Assembly (NCBI GenBank): GCA_024641365.1
Contig: JAHEDF010000185.1
Coordinates: forward strand, 1-7,295
Direction: 5' to 3'
Length of the DNA stretch: 7,295 nucleotides
DNA from: Planctomycetota bacterium
GTDB lineage: Bacteria > Planctomycetota > UBA11346
Of this stretch, positions 6,047 through 7,295 are shown piece by piece; the first letter of the stretch is position 1, and each line of letters opens with the position of its first letter. The notes below the pieces were generated by a model. The model was not told where the DNA came from. It did no database searches and saw nothing but the letters and a program-made list of their open reading frames with translations. Position numbers and translations under genes: made by a program.

Positions 6047-7295
6047 GCGGCCTCCTGCTTAAGCAATAAATTGGGGTCAAGAATAAACCCAACGGTACCA
6101 TCAGAAAGAATGGCGCTGCCCGAGAGACCGTGATGATGTGCAAATTGTGCTGGAAGTGGTTTGATAACGACTTGTTGCTGTCCAATTATTTGATCGACTT
6201 GTAACGCGATGCGTCCGCCAAAGCGTTCGAGCACCAGTAAAATGCGGCCTTCACTGCGAAGAACCTCAGTATTTTCTGAGAAGATATAGGTGAGGGAAGT
6301 AACTGGTAATGTTTTACCTCGACTTTCCATTACCATGCCACGTTCAAAAATAGTTTTTATTTGGTTGCTGTCAGCTTGGAGCGCTTCAACAACAGAGGTT
6401 ATAGGGACTAAATAACGTTCAGACCCGACGCGAATTATCATCGCATTTAATATTGCTGTTGTTAGCGGTACACGCACGGTGAAATCAGATCCGACTTGAA
6501 TTGTGCTGCGTAGAACTACGTCACCTTTTAATTGTTGCAGTTTGCATTTGACTACATCGAGACCAACACCACGACCACTTAAATCAGTAGCAATATCCCG
6601 GGTAGTGAAACCTGGTTCAAATAATAGTTGATGCAGTTCTCTATCGTCTAATCGATCATCTACATTAATTAAACCACGATCAATTGCCTTGCGACGTACG
6701 ACTTCACGTTCTACGCCTCGTCCATTGTCGATGACGCGAATAACCACATGTTCACCGGATTGATACGCTTTAAGGGTGATCGTACCGCGACGTTGTTTAC
6801 CCATACGCTCGCGTTCATCCATTGATTCGATGCCATGATCGACGGCGTTACGTACCATGTGTAATAATGGATCAGCAAGATTTTCAGCGATAGATCGATC
6901 TATTTCAGTGTCTTCACCTTCAGTGATGAGATCGACTTCTTTGCCCAATTTATTTGCTGCGTCATGGACGGCGCGTGCTAATCTTCGAAAAGTAGAGCGA
7001 AGGGGGACCATACGCATACCAAGAGCAAGGCCTTGCAATTGTCGCAAGATGCGCCCCTGGCTAGTGACGGAGGATAACAATGGGACAGAGTTTATATCCT
7101 GTGCCGTAAGATTTAACATCGAATGTGAAATAACTAGTTCGCCAACCAAATTTACTAATTCTTCTAATTTATTGGTCGCAATTCGCGAGTAACTATCGAA
7201 ATTCCGAGCATCTTTTACCGCTTTCGTGATGTTCTCTTCAGCATCTGGCGCTGTAACTATTGGCGGTGGTGATGTTTTTTCCTTCTCCCGAGGAA
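6043..7295 (-). CDS. cheA: CheA histidine kinase, 3' part (N-terminus outside window)
   Basis: CheA is the central kinase: it autophosphorylates on a histidine in its P1 domain and passes phosphate to CheY and CheB. The reading frame is open to the right edge, so 416 C-terminal residues are seen, while P1 and probably P2 lie outside. A Pro/Lys-rich linker comes first, then the P3 dimerisation helices beginning at TNKLEELVNLVGELV, about 41-55 of the fragment. The P4 kinase domain has the N box (HMVRNAVDHGIE, from 145), G1 DNGRGV (189-194), the F box FEPGF (225-229) and G2 SGRGVGLDVV (239-248). The P5 CheW-like domain runs from about 283 to the end, including IIGQQQVVIK. The ATP pocket is complete. 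A TTG at 7149 lies inside the P3 helix and is not the start. The stop overlaps cheR by ATGA. Whether it has one or several P1 or receiver domains cannot be seen. Confidence 0.98.
   Translation of the reverse strand, partial: PREKEKTSPPPIVTAPDAEENITKAVKDARNFDSYSRIATNKLEELVNLVGELVISHSMLNLTAQDINSVPLLSSVTSQGRILRQLQGLALGMRMVPLRSTFRRLARAVHDAANKLGKEVDLITEGEDTEIDRSIAENLADPLLHMVRNAVDHGIESMDERERMGKQRRGTITLKAYQSGEHVVIRVIDNGRGVEREVVRRKAIDRGLINVDDRLDDRELHQLLFEPGFTTRDIATDLSGRGVGLDVVKCKLQQLKGDVVLRSTIQVGSDFTVRVPLTTAILNAMIIRVGSERYLVPITSVVEALQADSNQIKTIFERGMVMESRGKTLPVTSLTYIFSENTEVLRSEGRILLVLERFGGRIALQVDQIIGQQQVVIKPLPAQFAHHHGLSGSAILSDGTVGFILDPNLLLKQEAA
6051..6056 (-). promoter_or_regulatory. Ribosome binding site of cheR
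   Basis: A perfect AGGAGG on the - strand stands 4 bases before the cheR ATG, inside the last codons of cheA. It is the strongest such site in the window and decides the cheR start at 6046. The spacing is on the short side. It would let cheR be initiated well even beyond simple coupling to cheA. Confidence 0.75.

Noticed and set aside
7147..7149. TTG at 7149 as the start codon of cheA.
   Set aside because: The same frame continues upstream without a stop to the window edge and encodes the conserved start of the CheA dimerisation helix, so the gene is cut by the window, not begun here.

Overview
The window carries two blocks of genes that converge. On the + strand, after a short tandem repeat, lie a prepilin peptidase (PilD/GspO, family A24) and an unrecognised 468-residue protein with an N-terminal membrane anchor. 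On the - strand lies a tightly packed chemotaxis operon, in transcription order cheA (N-terminus beyond the right edge), cheR, cheD, cheY, cheX, cheB. The blocks meet at an 80-bp spacer, which holds an imperfect hairpin flanked by an A6/T6 tract and is the likely terminator of the che operon.

The organism is a bacterium with moderate to low GC, no strong codon extremes, and standard ATG starts with Shine-Dalgarno sites where these are visible. I cannot name the taxon. Two things resemble proteins I associate with planctomycete/PVC-like or deltaproteobacterial genomes rather than a model gammaproteobacterium: the long prepilin peptidase with an insertion between its two catalytic aspartates, and the anchored protein whose stretch after the membrane segment reads like 'L..AGE..TLDD.....P'. 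This is inference from memory and is weak.

The che genes form one functional unit. CheA is the histidine kinase. CheY (small receiver) and the receiver domain of CheB are its phosphorylation targets. CheX removes phosphate from CheY. CheR methylates receptor glutamates, while CheB removes methyl groups and deamidates. CheD deamidates receptors and in other species partners a CheC/CheX-type phosphatase. Three of the five junctions are 4-bp ATGA overlaps (cheA/cheR, cheR/cheD, cheY/cheX) and the other two have gaps of 7 and 2 bp, so a single translationally coupled transcript is very likely. No cheW or receptor gene is visible. They would have to lie upstream of cheA (beyond the right edge) or elsewhere.

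I do not see a radically new system here. The best leads are the unrecognised anchored protein beside the prepilin peptidase, the loss of a conserved active-site threonine in CheD, the enlarged prepilin peptidase, the 18-bp tandem repeat at the left edge, and a 21-bp perfect palindrome inside the unrecognised gene.
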